Made by a program: the position numbers and the translations under genes. A stretch of 64,000 nucleotides of DNA from Trichomonas vaginalis G3 (taxonomy: Eukaryota; Parabasalia; Trichomonadida; Trichomonadidae). Location: the NCBI RefSeq assembly GCF_026262505.1, contig NC_067206.1, positions 6,290,879-6,354,878 of the forward strand. Direction: 5' to 3'. The notes under the pieces are model-generated. The model searched no databases. It saw only the letters and a program-made list of their open reading frames with translations, and was not told the origin of the DNA. Below, in pieces: positions 31,058-44,689 of the stretch. Each line of letters opens with the position of its first letter. Within the stretch, counting starts at the first letter, position 1.

Positions 31058-31680
31058 TTAAATTCTGCAACAACACTCATACACAACATCATCTGAATAA
31101 GATGGTGTATCATTAGTGTCTTCATTCTTTCTTCAGGAACTTCAGGTTTCTTCATCAATCTTTGTACAAGATCGCTTGGAAAATTCTGAGGAGGCTCTGG
31201 TTAATTCACCTCTAGGCATAGCAAGAGATATCGTAGTAGCTGTTCTGATAATTTCATCTGTTGAGAGCTCTCCAATCAAATCTATCCATGAAACTTGAAT
31301 TTGTATTCTACCATTGCTTCACCTAAAAGCTGGTAAAATAAGCTGTAGTTTGGTATGTCATCTCTTTTCATACTAGAGATTAATCTGTACATAATAATAT
31401 ATGTTGATGAGGAAGTCCTTTCACAAAATTACCGATAATATTAGCGCTCTTTTTTTGCTACTAGAAACAATCCCTTTGTTATTAACTTGTGTGCCAGGAA
31501 GTTCTCCAGCATGAATTTCAGTAAAAACAACACACATAGAAAAAGAGATGCGATCGTCACAGCATTCTAGTTCAACGCCTTATGATGTGCATTAAAGAGT
31601 GCGTATAGTGACGTGTCCAACAGAGATAGTGGCCGCACTGTACACAGTGGTCGTACAATTTTCTCCGTTATCCGAAGTCC
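31058..31680 (-). pseudogene. Degraded 3' part of the CK1-like kinase copy
   Basis: Counterpart of about 14,506-15,110 (C-terminal tail and C-lobe). Similarity fades after about 31,500 and the N-lobe cannot be aligned; it is replaced by the patch at 31,640-32,575. Confidence 0.7.
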
Positions 31681-32575
31681 GTCAGTGCTGATGAGAGGTG
31701 TGTTGGGTGTATGGTTGGTTTTAGGAATCCAAAGGTTCTATGGCGTATGTTAAAAATAGACCAGATAGTGGATGGGATTATGATGGACCTTGGTTGTTGA
31801 CATCTAGGAGTGAATTAGGGGCGGAGCGTTTTCCAATCATCACGGGACTAAGGCGAATTTATGATATGAGCTTCTATCTGTGTATAATTGGGCGAGTTTA
31901 AGCATACAAGCGAGTGAGTATCATTACGTTCTGTCCGATTGGAGATTGACCTGTGTGGGATCGTTCTTGGAAATTATCAACGAGGACGCGAGGATCGGCG
32001 TAGGATATATTCGTTACTAGTGTGCACATGGAGTGTATGTGATGGTGCATAGGGAACTGATCAAGTTGAACAAGGTCAGGAGAAGGCTTGCGTCGAGCTG
32101 GTGTAAGTGCATCAGTGAGACATTATGTTTTTTTCATCCGCAATGAGTATCCTTGGGATATAATATGAAAGTGTTAGAGGGTTGCAGAGATTGGGAGTTG
32201 GTGTTGAGGACTGTGTGGTGCATTCTGTTGAGTGTAGACTTGTCTTTGTTGTTCGGATGTTGTTTATAACTATATTTCTTAGAGTATGTGTAGAGTGTCA
32301 GACGCGTGGTATAAGATTTGCATGAGGGAGTGGGTGATTCTAAGCCCTGTCTTCAATAGATATGAGATGGAATAGTGTTAACCTCACTATGCACAGGTGG
32401 GCCCATGACCAATGAGTATATGCAAGGGTGTTGATGACCGTCACAGTGTGTATGGAAAAGTTGGCACAGGATCAGTTGTATGCTAAACTAGAAGTGCTAC
32501 ACGGCGTTATGTATTATCACCATGCAGCTACTCTGATCAGCGGTACATTGGCTCTCAACTTCGCTTGAAGTCGTA
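31640..32575. other. Unalignable, GC-richer patch inside copy 2
   Basis: Takes the place of about 500 bases of kinase N-lobe and 5' flank (15,110-15,620) but is some 400 bases longer. It is richer in G and GT than anything around it and has no long open frame. Islands such as CGAATTTATGA suggest a very poor rendering of the same sequence. No known element is recognised. Confidence 0.5.
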
Positions 32576-34624
32576 AATATTTATCAAAATTACTGAAACA
32601 TTTCAGATAAGGTAAAATTTTGGAACATCGTTGCTTTGCTCGAATTTTATACCATAGCTAAGCCACACACACATTATACATCACATTCATTACCCTTAAA
32701 CTTTCATTAAAGCAATATTTCTTACAAAATCATATAAGAAAGATATGAAATAAACACCAAATATCAAGACATATCAAAGAGTTTAGAGATATAATCCAAG
32801 GTTTTTCATTTTAACTGATGTTGTTCGCTATTTATAACTATATTTAAATAATTATAGAAGAATTCCAATGGCAATTTTTAAAAATTTGACATATAAATGT
32901 GAACAATTGAACAATATGGCCTGAACTAATAACAAATGAATATTCACCATACATGGCATACTATAAGTTTTGTGGTTTTTTATAGAAGTGTATTAATTCT
33001 AACCATCATCTCTAAGCTAAACTTGTTTCAACGATTAATGTTTCCATAGAGCACCTTAATGATGCAGTTGTACATATATATTGCCTCATAATTTTCTGGA
33101 TCTTTAGATCAAATTTCCATTAATACTTCAATATCTACCTGTTTATATATAGAATAATGCATATAAATAGATAGAAAAGGATAAGTATTAACTTTGATCA
33201 TCGATATTTGATATTTCGTGAAAATAATATTCCTATATTAAGGAATAACAATTCTACAAAGTCTGTTGTAATAATATATTTTCTCAAATAGCATCCTATG
33301 TAGAAATATTGTTTATTATTTAAAATTTGGAATAATAAAAATTTTTTATGCATAAATACATTTCCAACAAGTTAAAAATACTATATTAACAATATTGAGC
33401 ATTGTTTTGTCAAAGACTTAATCAAATTTCCAAGATAATTTATTGCAATAAACATTTTGTTCAGTAATTATTTTTTTGAAAATCCGACTCACACAATCCA
33501 TGTCGTGAAGGGTGCATGCCAAATTATAGCCTCAATGTTTTTTTTATATTATGATGATAGATATTGGTAATCGCGATGGATCTTATGTGGTGTAAAGTGA
33601 ATATTATTGTAAATTATTTCGGAGTATGAACTAATTAAGGAAAAATACTATTCAGCACTAAATTGATATTCAAAAATTCAATTTCATGGACAATTATTAA
33701 GATTTGTAAGTATGGTCTGATTCTGAAATAATTCTTTGCCTATAAAAAGTTCTTTCAAGAAGGTTTCTCTCTGAAAGTTCACATTCCCATTCGTAATAAA
33801 AATTTTGCACTTTTCTATTTGGCCGCGTCAATTGTCAGGCGGGAGGCTATCAACTAATTAAAGATTATATAATGTTATGATATAATGGATTAAAAACGAT
33901 AGAATTGTCAGGCGAAAATGAGGGAAAAAGTGAGAAAAAGTGGCTTTTCAGTTTCAATTTTTAGTTGATACACATCTTTTTTTATATTTACCGTCAACAC
34001 AAACAATTACATTCAATTTTTAAAAATGTCCGGAATAATTAATGAATATCACCGATAAGTGATATCCACGAAGAGATTGGGACAAAGTTGCAATTCGGCA
34101 CTTTTTGTAAAAAAAATGGGGTCATACTCATAATGAATGAGACTTATAGCCAAGTCTTGATATCATGCAGGGAGAATATACATTGATAAGCAATTATATT
34201 TTATAGTAGTAGTATTCAGAAATTCTTACAATTTACAATACAATTTTCAAAAATGGATAAAGACTTATAGCCAAGTCTTGATATCATGCAGGGAGAATAT
34301 ACATAGATAAGCAATTATATTTTATAGTAGTAGTATTCAGAAATTTTACAATTTACAATACAATTTCAAAAATGGATAAAGACTTATAGCCAAGTCTTGA
34401 TATCATGCAGGGAGACTCTCTACAAATACAAAAATTGATTATCATAAGGAAATACAAATTTATCAATTTTCATGTGAAAATTACATAAATTTGTTCTCCA
34501 ATAAATAGCAATAATACTTTGAATGTTATATTAAGTAATATAGCTTCAGGTAAATAAGCTTACACTTCAAAAATATACTGTTTATTCATTAATTTTAAAA
34601 AAAGTCCAAATTATCTAATCTTGC
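32576..34624. other. Copy of the gene-poor region
   Basis: Counterpart of about 15,620-17,695, with scattered one-base losses. Includes the 121-bp array at 34,140-34,416. Confidence 0.6.
34140..34416. repeat. Copy of the 121-bp tandem repeat
   Basis: Units start at 34140, 34261 and 34380 (periods 121 and 119). The unit number is the same as in copy 1, which shows that the copies are very young or are the same locus. Confidence 0.85.
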
Positions 34625-34914
34625 TTACTCTTCTTTTAACTTCTTTGTGCCAAATTTAATATTGTCTTCAAAGATGGAATAAGGACATTAGGTTCAATCC
34701 TTCGGCTTTCGACAATTTCCAAAATGTGTTGAATTATTTCAAACATTCATCGTGTTTGAAGCTCTTTGCTCAACAATCTGATTACCTGCCCTTGTAAGAA
34801 TTCTTACTGCTCTATCTTCATTCAAACATTAGCGACTTGAACCTTAATAATCGCATTTGGAATCACAACAGTGATGAGAGTTATGAGATATAAAAAATAT
34901 TTTATTATACTCAT
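34625..34914 (-). pseudogene. Copy of the small possibly secreted protein gene
   Basis: Counterpart of 17,696-17,990. Here the ATG at 34914 is in frame with a hydrophobic leader and the start of the IIKVQVANV segment, but other one-base losses break the frame further on. The two copies have different lesions. Confidence 0.45.
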
Positions 34915-35145
34915 TCGAAATTAAAAATAATAAAATTTATATATTTAATTTCATTAAATCAAGGTTAAAAATCTCACCGGAAAAATAACCTCAGTGTGAT
35001 AAATTTATCACCGGAAAAATTTACAATAAGGTTAATACCGAAAATATCGAAAAATAAACATTTAAGGTTAATTTAAGAGTATGCACTTTTGTCACCTACT
35101 CAGAATACATATCAATTAATTCATGTCGGTTTATAATTTCATAAA

Positions 35146-35376
35146 ATGGCAGAGAACCAGGAACCAAATCAAGCTGAAGTAGCAAACGTAACTGAAGAAT
35201 GGAAGAGGATGATAAGAAGGTAAAGGTCCTTGTCTTGGAATCGGAGAAAAAGATTCTCTTGTTGCAATGGAAATGCAAGATTCCCAGAAGACAGGTTTCA
35301 GGAAGCCCAAACACTCTGCTGCTAGAAGAAATCAATTGATGCATTTTTGGTAAGATTAGATCAAGTTTGAGTGGAT
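35146..35376 (+). pseudogene. Copy of the acidic-protein 5' part, cut by the gap
   Basis: Counterpart of 18,224-18,455 with its Inr at 35139-35143. It runs into the N run and carries one-base indels. Confidence 0.5.
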
Positions 35377-35401
35377 NNNNNNNNNNNNNNNNNNNNNNNN
35401 N
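35377..35401. other. Assembly gap of exactly 25 N
   Basis: A fixed 25-N spacer. Such spacers are used by some long-read gap fillers when both sides are extended but do not meet. Both sides of this gap are error-rich and both duplicate sequence found elsewhere in the window. Confidence 0.95.
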
Positions 35402-36049
35402 AGTGTTCCAAAAGTTTAGTATACAAGTCTTTGTGTACATTGGCATGCGTTCACTTCACCCAATATTTGTGAATTGAACACTTTAAAAAACCGTTAACGT
35501 ATATTTTACAACACCACAACTGACAACACTAACTTGACCTTAAATATTTCGAACTCTAGTAAAGCCTGCAGCAACCACTTCATCCTAACGGAAATCACTA
35601 ATGGTAAAAATTAAACGTTCTCACTATCGTTTTCTCACGTAACAACTTCACTAATTGTTCTCAATAGATTTTCCTCAATAATCATCCATCATCAGTGTTA
35701 ACCCTTATTCTAGGTATAACTTGAAGCCATAAACTTTTCTTCTACTTCTTATATCTAGTACAATTTACATTACTTACTCTTCGTCATCGTAGGTTTAGAT
35801 GATATACTATTTCTATCTTTATAACAGTCAAACAATGAAAAGTAACCTGGTCTCGGATTTGTATTTGAAGAACATGTTATGGCTCAGGAAGGATAGTAAT
35901 AATGTTTAAATGTAATGATTTGTTATAGTTTTGATTGTATGGAGTTGCTGTTTGTTCTGTCATTTATATAAAAATAAACTTCTCGCTATAAATAATAAAA
36001 TAAACTATAAAACTAAATCGTTGTCAGAGAGGGTGAACAAAATAAATTT

Positions 36050-36095
36050 AGGTGAAGTGGTGAAATCCTCACCTCTTTTTTCACCTCTTTTTATC
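36050..36095 (+). repeat. GGTGA/TCACC motif (element A)
   Basis: TTTAGGTGAAGTGGTGAAAT then CACCTC and TCACCTC. It is the counterpart of 56,580-56,630 and can form a stem between the GGTGA and TCACC arms. Confidence 0.7.
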
Positions 36096-36879
36096 CCGTT
36101 GAATTCATTACTTTATAACTCTCTTCCTTTCTCACAACTCTTCTAACTTCTTCTTAAGTTCAGCAATGTTGTCCTCATGAAGTTTTAAATCTTTCTCAAA
36201 ATTCCTCTTTTATACTACATGGTTGCTTTATTCTTTCTAAACTGAAACCTCTAACATCCTTCATATGTATAATGAACGTAACAAAACCTTCTGGACCGCT
36301 CCTGATTAATGTATTCTACCAAAACTTTTGTTTCATTGCTTCAGTAACTTTAGTCGTCATTTCAATCAAATAAAAATGTTCAAATAAAAATAAAAACTAC
36401 ATTATTTTTCAGTAAGGAAACGAGGAGATTTACGACTTTATTTTGAGAGAGGTTCTGGTTTTAAATGTTGGAGTCGTTTTGGGAAGTTGACTTTTGAACA
36501 GGAGTTTTGTACTTTCAATAGGTTTCAGGAGTCCATTGAAGGTGTTGTTTGTGGAAGGCGTTGGTTTTGAACGTTGGTTTTGGCGATGGTGTCGGAGTTT
36601 GTTATCAAATTTCAGCTACTTCAGTTATTATTTATAACATTTGCTTTGTTTCTTTTCAACACAATTATGCTCCTGCTAGCTAGCAAACCTAGTGGGAAAC
36701 CATAGCTTATTATAAGGACTTGACCAAATTGCTATTTGACAGGAGCTGGTGAACACCTAATCCTTGGTGAGACTGCTCTTTTGCCATTGTGGCAGCTCCG
36801 TAAAATATCAATAGGTGCTCCATATCGTTTATGGTAAAGTTTTGTTTCACAGATGGTGAAGGGTTCACGAGAGCTTGAA

Positions 36880-38570
36880 TGAAGAACTCATTTATAACTT
36901 TAAAATATCAACGTGTCCCTTTATTCTCTACTGTTCGTCCGCTGCTTAAGTTATAGTACGTCCAAGTCTTATTATTGGTATGCCTGACTGTCTTACTTGT
37001 ATTGCAAAAGCACAATTCCCTCATTAAATCCCAATAAGTGGCTTGGACTACTTTTCTTGTTGCTAGTTCAATAGGTCCTTTAACAGACAATTTGAATGGT
37101 TATTGGAGCAGTAGATGTGACCTTCGTGAAGCAAAGGTCACTTCTGTTGAGAACCACATAAGAAATGTGTTTGTGCATAGCTATCCCATTTTATGTTCCC
37201 ACACCATCATCCACCAAGACCTTCCATAACTCTTCATTAAATCCATCATATCATTGTTTGTCATTGCAAGCGTTCGGACACCATTTCATAAAAATACAGG
37301 TCCATATGATTTTTCAGGTTCTGCAGCATATTTCCAATAAGCTCCATGGAAAGCTGAAGATATTAAACTTTAGGGTTTCTCAAAATTCAACATAAATAGT
37401 TGTACCTTTCCTTTTCTAATAGTGGCCCAAAATACTTTTAACATTAATAGCTATAAGCTGCTGTAAATGATTGCACTTGAACTATCTGTATTCTGTAGAA
37501 TGAACCATCCATAGGAATTCAATCCATAAGCTTTAAACAGGAGAAACATCAAAGCCTCGTTTTGTATAATGTTCTACAAGTTCTGTTTAAATTTTAGGGT
37601 CTAAGAGGTGAATGACTTTTGTGGAATTGATAAAACATTCATTAATAAATCCATGCTTTTCGTCGAAATAGTTGCTGGGTTACAGTGTAATAGTAACTGG
37701 TTCCACTAGGCTTCAGTTGCACTCTGTTATCATAGTGAATGGTTCAGTTCCATTGGAACAAAATTTATTTGTCGGTGGAAATTTGAACCTGAAGCAATGC
37801 AACTTTAAGAGTTGGATTGAAAGCAATGATATCATTTACCAGATATACGATGTGCATTGTAAGGCGTCGCTACTGACTTTACTTTAGCTGAAGTTTCCTG
37901 CCACAAAGCTGGAATAAATCACGAATCAGGTTTCCTAATGAAGGAATCTCTAACAGGAATTCTAAACGAAGCTTAAAATCAAAAATGATTTCCTGCTGTA
38001 ATTGGACCACCAACAATTTGTCCTGTTCTGCATGTTCCCGAAATGACTCCATACATCTTTATGTCGAGTACTTTTGAAAAAACAGTCGACTTTCATTTAT
38101 TTGTTCGTAGTTTGTGAGCTTTGAAGTTATATTGCTTCTTCTGCTTGCGTTGTCTTGAGAATATCACGATACGGACCATTGCAAGGATTGATATTCCAGC
38201 CAGAAACTGCATAGAAAGCGTCATTACGAAAACCAATCCGAAAATTCCTGGTGGTTTTTGTTTTATCTGGAACCTGAACCAATTTCTTTATCTACAATAA
38301 ATTGACACTTCTTATTTATACGTAATGATGTATTGTAAAGGTCAAACATATTTTTTTCACCAGGAGGTGAAGATTGAATGTAACCCATGTGTTATTCTTT
38401 AGCTGTTCCAGCTGTTGTGAATGGTAATCTGTTGCGTCAGAATATTTTTCTATTAAGTGTCTCACCAATTTTGAACTGCATGTCTATGATATCGAAATAT
38501 GAGCGAATCTGAATAGAATATATGCTCTGGCTGGAGTAAATTCCCGTTTAACTGTTCGTTACCGCATGTA
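36880..38570 (-). pseudogene. Capsid-like gene of element A (broken)
   Basis: Aligns with 57,400-59,001 of element B, the capsid-like region. Broken many times. Confidence 0.55.
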
Positions 38571-40364
38571 TTTACTTCAGATAAAAGATATCTATTTTAC
38601 TTCATTATTCCTCCACTCTTCTTTTTGGTATTCGTGGTCCTGGAAGTTGCTTTCCTTGACATTTTCAGATGAACTTGTACATTCTCTTTTGTCTCTGACT
38701 TCTTTCACTGGTAGTCCAGGGTTCTTTGAACTCGGTTTTGCTTTCAAATGAAATTCACGAACTTTGCAATAAGCTCTTGGTTTCGTTATTGTAAGTACAT
38801 CTGCTTCTTTGTCTTTCTTGTTCTTTTGGTGGCTCAGTTTGAACAGAAGGTATTTATATGGTTCATGGACTTCACACCTTGCCATGCAACCTTAATGTTG
38901 TCGCTCTCATTTCGCTAATGGAACCTTTCTTTTTCTACATATATTTACCACTTTACCTGACTTACATAATAAAAGGACTGTTGTATTCCTCTGGCGTCAT
39001 TTTAATATAATAGACTCTCGTTCTGATTTTTGACAAGCTACCATTTTACATCGGTTAAAGTTTTAATTTAGATTTTTTATGCTACAGTAAATGATCAGTC
39101 AAATTCCTACGGAACAAGACCAAGGGGGTTCATAGATTGAAACAGCATTGAAGAAAGAAATTCGTGAACGAAAGTTTGTATCCGAACTGAAGGAACAAAA
39201 ACAGAACAAAAGCCAGAGAGACCAAAGAGTAAACTTGTGAAAAAAAACTAGCTGCAATTAGCTGCTGGGAAGGTACAGAAGAAACCCACGCTTTGCTGGC
39301 GAAAAAAAGCGGTAGAAAGAAGAAGCAAAAAGCAAGAAAAGAACAAAAGCAAAGGAAGCTGAAGCAAAGAAAGAGTAACATGGTTTATGTTTTATCCAAA
39401 CTTAAATGTGATTAGCAAAATACCGTTTACTCTTTGGATTCAGTAGTGAAACCCTACGTCAAAATAACAGGGGAACAGAGTAACGTTTAAGTTTCCAACA
39501 GAACTGGATTGTGAGATCATAAAATGAAGAGAAGTACATTGGCATTAACATCTATGTATTATAACACGTGCTTTTCAGAAAGTGACTTTATACTTCAAGT
39601 CAGATAGAAATGACGAACGTCTTTAAGCGCCCAAAACATTCAATATACAAATACTTTAAAGACGATACAACATTTGGTTGCAATGTATGAATTCATTTAA
39701 TTGAGATGTTTCGAGAAAAGTTCAATATCTGAAGTACAAACTTTACGAGCCTTTACGTTTGAGTTCTTGCAACAAACTGAAAGAAGAAGGTAGTCAGCCC
39801 CCCACAACTATACAAGACTTTCATTATGAATTTAATGAAAATTGAAGATGAGAACCATTCGACTGTCAATTCATTGTATTCTCACCATTCAATGAAGTCG
39901 CTAAAGAGAAAAATAAATCCATTACGTATAAGATTTCAAATTCCGAACCAAGTGATGATTTAAGAATGTTTTTCAATTTATGATGGCAATGCTTGCCGAG
40001 GAAAAATGAAATTTTCAAAGATTTGTAACACCTGGCATTTGGGATAGAAAGCAGCATATCATATATTCAAACCTTAGTAAAGAGTTGAAAATGAGTTCAT
40101 TGGTCATACAAGAACTCCATTCACCACTTCCTAACCTAAAATACTTAAGATTAACTGGCTTCAATCGGAGTTTGGATAGACATGTTCTCTCCACTCATGA
40201 CCAAAATAAAATGTCCAGTGTTCTTAGCCTCCGCAGACATAAGGACTGTCTCTACATTGAAGCACAACTCTTAAATCTACCATCGCAGTATTGTAATCTA
40301 CGCTAGCTTTATTTTTATCACGAATGACCTCATTCATGACCTCATTGCTGAAAAAATAAATGAC

Positions 40365-43300
40365 CTCAGAACTTCAACTTACGAATAAAGCTTGTTTAGT
40401 CGTTATTGAAAAGTTGAACTTTCAGGACAAAGCAAGGTTGACATGACTTTACATAAGTCGAGGCAATTCTTGACCATCATTAAACGTGGCTTTGTAAAGT
40501 TCTCATTAAACTGAACTCAGAGTCTTTGTCATATTTCCAACAGGTTATGTGAACTGTTTCTGTATTCTTTGTAATAGCATTGTATAGCTTTCAGAACATT
40601 TCATTAGCGGTTAAAGCAATAACATCTTGCTTCACGCCTTTCATTCTTGAGTTTGAAATGCAATTTTCATTTAAAACATTCGTGAGTAAGTCTATGTAGG
40701 TCTTCTTCCACAGAAAATACTTTTATAAGCTAAACTTGTTTCTCAGGTGTTATTTCTGCAAAGGTCCCTATGACATTGACCAAGGTTCTTTCCTATAAGT
40801 TCTCTACCGATATCTCTTTCTTAAACTCTGCTGCAAGCTTTTGGGATGTCTTATTATATAAGTGCATACTGTCGGCTATTCCCTGGTAAAAATATTTGAA
40901 GACCATGTCCTCTGCAGTACAGAATACTTCATTCTGAAATACGTTTGACATAGACAGAATATAACACCAAAGTTGGGAAGAAGTTAAGTGTCCTGCACAT
41001 GCTTTTTCGTTAGCTTGAAAATAGTTTTATGCTGAACCATCCAAACCTTCGACTTTCCACACTATATGGTTGTAATTTCCTTAATGCATATCTTATAGTC
41101 ATCTTTTGTCATTTAACTATGGTTATTTTTGACTCAATAGGGAGATGTGAGAAATAGTTTTGCCAAAATGCTGTTCAGAATGAGTTCTTATCATTTCTTG
41201 TAAGGGTGTTTCTTTTTCTCTTATAACTTAACCTTAACTCAAAACAACTCTTTACTTCATCTCTTATTCTCATATTTCTCGTTTCCATCGTAATAGTACC
41301 TGCAACCTTCATCATTTGAACCTTGTAAATATTTTAATGAGGTCTTGTAATGGTTATATGGTCAAATAACATGAGACAGCCAAGTGTTGGTGAAACTTCT
41401 TGGAACACGGTTAAGTTCTGGATTTTTTCAGGGTCGCCACAACTATTAAAATGAAGTGTCTGGGTATACCAATCTCTGTTATCTTAATGAGAACAAAGAA
41501 GCCAGACATAACTTTTCACCAATGGGTTCCCTTTTGGTCATCATCGAATAAATGTCTCATGAAATACTCTGTGTTTACACATCTCATCCTTCAATACTTT
41601 TGGGAATACCTCTAAGTTAAAGTTCTTGCTATTAGCTGAAGGATATAAATGAACACAGTGTCCGAGTCAGCAATGAGTTTCTTTTTGCTCTTTGTTTCAT
41701 GTTATCTGACAACATCATCTTTCCACCTTAGAATGCATCTCGAATAAATTCTCTGTGGTTTATTTGAGAGTCATAAAGATTTTCCATTCGGAAGTATACT
41801 CCTGTTTTTCAAACAATTTGTTAGCAATTGAACAAATACTAACGTAGTCATAAACGTTTAAATTCAAAACTCTTTCAATAAGTCATTGCGGAACTTTTAC
41901 AAACCTTCTCTTAAATTCTTAATCATCTTGTTGGCAGTTAAAACGTGCTATATATTCTTCTAAGTCGAAGTGGTTCTCATCTATTTTGCAAACCTTTGAT
42001 GGAACCCTTTCTATTTTTTTCATAAAATGTATCTGCATCCCGGATAAACTATACATGCTTCAGAAATGTGGACACCAGTTCTGTTGTCATTTGCAACAAA
42101 ACACTGCCTGTAGTAGTTATATGGAAATACTTCTTGCGGTCCTGTTGTAAGTTAAACTTAGCAGGAAATAGTTTAAGCTTCTTAGTATATGAACACTGTA
42201 AGAGTCCCTTTATAATATATTGCCCGTCCTTTTATATTAAGCAGTTTATTTTGCATTTGTTCGTGAACCTTTAATGATGGGAGTTCCTTCACTTCTGTCA
42301 TGTGTCTGGTAAGATGAAGTTTATGTTCATAACTGAGGTTGTGAAAATATTATTAAACTCTTGTCAGGGAGTCTTTCCAAAAATTCTGTTGCACAGTTTG
42401 ACCCACAAATGCTTTCACTCACTGAAACCATCTCACTGTCATAACAGATGTTAAAAGACTTTATGAAAGCCATCCCGTACTACACTTCAAAGTCAGCAAG
42501 AAAACGTCTCAGGAATGAATTTACATTTAGCTTTATTTACTTCTTTGACTTGCTTGTTCTTTCAGTTGTACAACAATACTTTGGAGCAGATTGTCAAATT
42601 TTAAATGGTGCAAGGTTCTGTTTATATAAGTCAAGTGTATATGTGAAAAGTTCTCCATAAGAAATAGGTTCGAAATATTTGCACGTCCCCACAATGTTTC
42701 ATAACATCCATAACGGTGGTTGTTCTATCATCAACGAACTACATATTTATCTCTCTCTTGTATTACAATCTTCCATCTGTTTCTCAATGTTCATTCCACC
42801 CAAGCTTTTGAGATTTCTTTTATAGTTTCGAATGAAGGTATTTTGTGTCCATATGGAAGTCTTTCATTTAGGGCACTGTTAGTGGTCTTCCAAGAAGTAA
42901 GTCAATAGTTCTAAACCAGTTTCGCATTCTTTTTGGTATAATATCTCTTTCATTTCATTTATGTCTTGACGTCATTGAAATACCAATGGTAACCAATTAA
43001 ATGCTATACCTGTTTGCGTCAGAAATTTCTCCTTGTACTTTACTTTGAGGAAAGTCTCTCTAACACGAATTGACTTCTCTCAAGTGGGTCAATGTTTCTT
43101 CATTACTCCAAGCCTGAATGCAAGTCGATAAACGTCCAACAATATGTCCTTCCTGTCTATAAGTTTGCAGTTCTTTTGTTCAAGTTCATTGAAGATTTTG
43201 TAGCGTGTCAGACATTAATGTAATGTGCACAAAGATACTTCCATAACGACGCTTCTCTTCTTTAATAAAAACTTCCTTTTCACCATGTTCTTTCAAAGAG

Positions 43301-43740
43301 CTTTCTATAAAGGCTGGGTTATCCTGTTTAGCTTAAAGAGGCTTTCCCAAAATGCTTTCCTGGTGCATTTGTCAAGTGTGCTTTCATCTCTTATATGGTC
43401 TCTTTTTTGTTTGGCCTTCTTTACATCTGAACATCGTTAAGCCTTCATATTCTGTTAAATCTACATCTTTATTTCAGTAAGAATTCCTAGTGTTTGTCAA
43501 GAAGAAGTCATAGTGCATTTTCAACAATACCTGCACATTTGCTTCTATCTCTGATATAAAGTTCTCTTTCAAGAGCTGATGTATAATGCTCCATATTATT
43601 GAGGGTTTAACCGTTAGAACATTATACTTTCCGACCAAGTTTATACATACCATCCATCTTTTGTTGTGAGTTTTAATTTTAATTTTCTCTAGAGAGTCTC
43701 ATGAAAAACCTTAACCGGAAATGTTTGTGTACATATTCTC
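40365..43740 (-). pseudogene. Family B DNA polymerase of element A (broken)
   Basis: Aligns with 60,736-63,954 of element B along its length. Broken many times; no long frame survives. Confidence 0.65.
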
Positions 43741-43973
43741 TGTTTGGGTTCATCCTAAAGCTTCGAATGTTAAAGATCAATGAGTCTATTGCCTGACTGT
43801 GCACAATTTCTCTTCCATATTCTCTTCTCTCTTTTCTTTAACCATCTCACCTTTCTTTTGGTTTTGTCGTCAATGAACGATGACATCGTTAGCCTTGCGA
43901 ACTTGTCTATAGCACTTTTTAAAACATCTCTCTTCTCTGTTTGTTTCAGTGTTTCGTCTCTTCTTCTGTTTTC

Positions 43974-44148
43974 ACCAACGTTCGCATTGTTATGTCAAAC
44001 ATCTCTTGAACGAACATCATGGAAAGAGCTTTACGAGTATGACCAACGTTCGCATTTGTTACTATGTCAAACATCTCTTGACGAACATATGCGAAAGAGC
44101 TTACGAGTATTGACCAACGTTCGCATTTGTGCTATGTCAAAACATTTT
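43974..44148. repeat. Tandem repeat of about 68-71 bases, 2.5 units
   Basis: Units start with ACCAACGTTCGCATT at 43974, 44042 and 44113, each followed by a TATGTCAAACATCTCTTG-like segment. It lies in element A just beyond the part shared with element B in this window. Confidence 0.75.
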
Positions 44149-44689
44149 CTTCTTACTTTCAAATGAGTACTGAACGTCTAATGATATAAGTAAGGTAGCA
44201 CATGTCATTTAAGGAAATTGCTCTTGCATGGACTCGTCCGTCGGCCGCGATTGGCGGCTTTATGAACTCATTGAATTCTATCATACCTTATTGCAACCAT
44301 TGTGAGTCCTTAATGAAAGTCAAGCGAGTGCTTTTTTTTTTGTCCGCGTAATGTTTTGCAACATCTATATTAGCTTCTGTAAGAGTTGTTTTAATTTCCG
44401 AGTGTTCTACTTAGACAATTCGATCACATCTTTAGTAAGGAATAAAAAAAGTATTTTTCGAAAAATAAACTTAGAAAAATTATTTCTTTATATATTTGGC
44501 CAATTCCCGAACTTCGAAAGATGTTATCTTTATACAGCAATAGAATTTTTCTTCTAGAGCTTGGTCTTTAATATCGTTTTCAGGACAATATTTGTCCTAT
44601 ATTCTCATATAAAGCCTTTTTTTCATACATTTATAAAGGACAATCTAACCAGAATAGCGCATATCCATTTTCGTTTCCTAGGTCTCTAT

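Larger units (their letters stand above)
18925..35376 (+). repeat. Copy 2 of the 16-kb duplication (indel-rich)
   Basis: Aligns with 2,570-18,455 in the same orientation. Differences are mostly single-base gains or losses, many in homopolymers. About 25,300-29,700 is nearly clean; about 18,925-21,700 and 30,900-32,575 are worst. It ends at a 25-N gap. This pattern is typical of unpolished long-read sequence. A real duplication whose short reads could not be placed would look the same. Confidence 0.85.
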
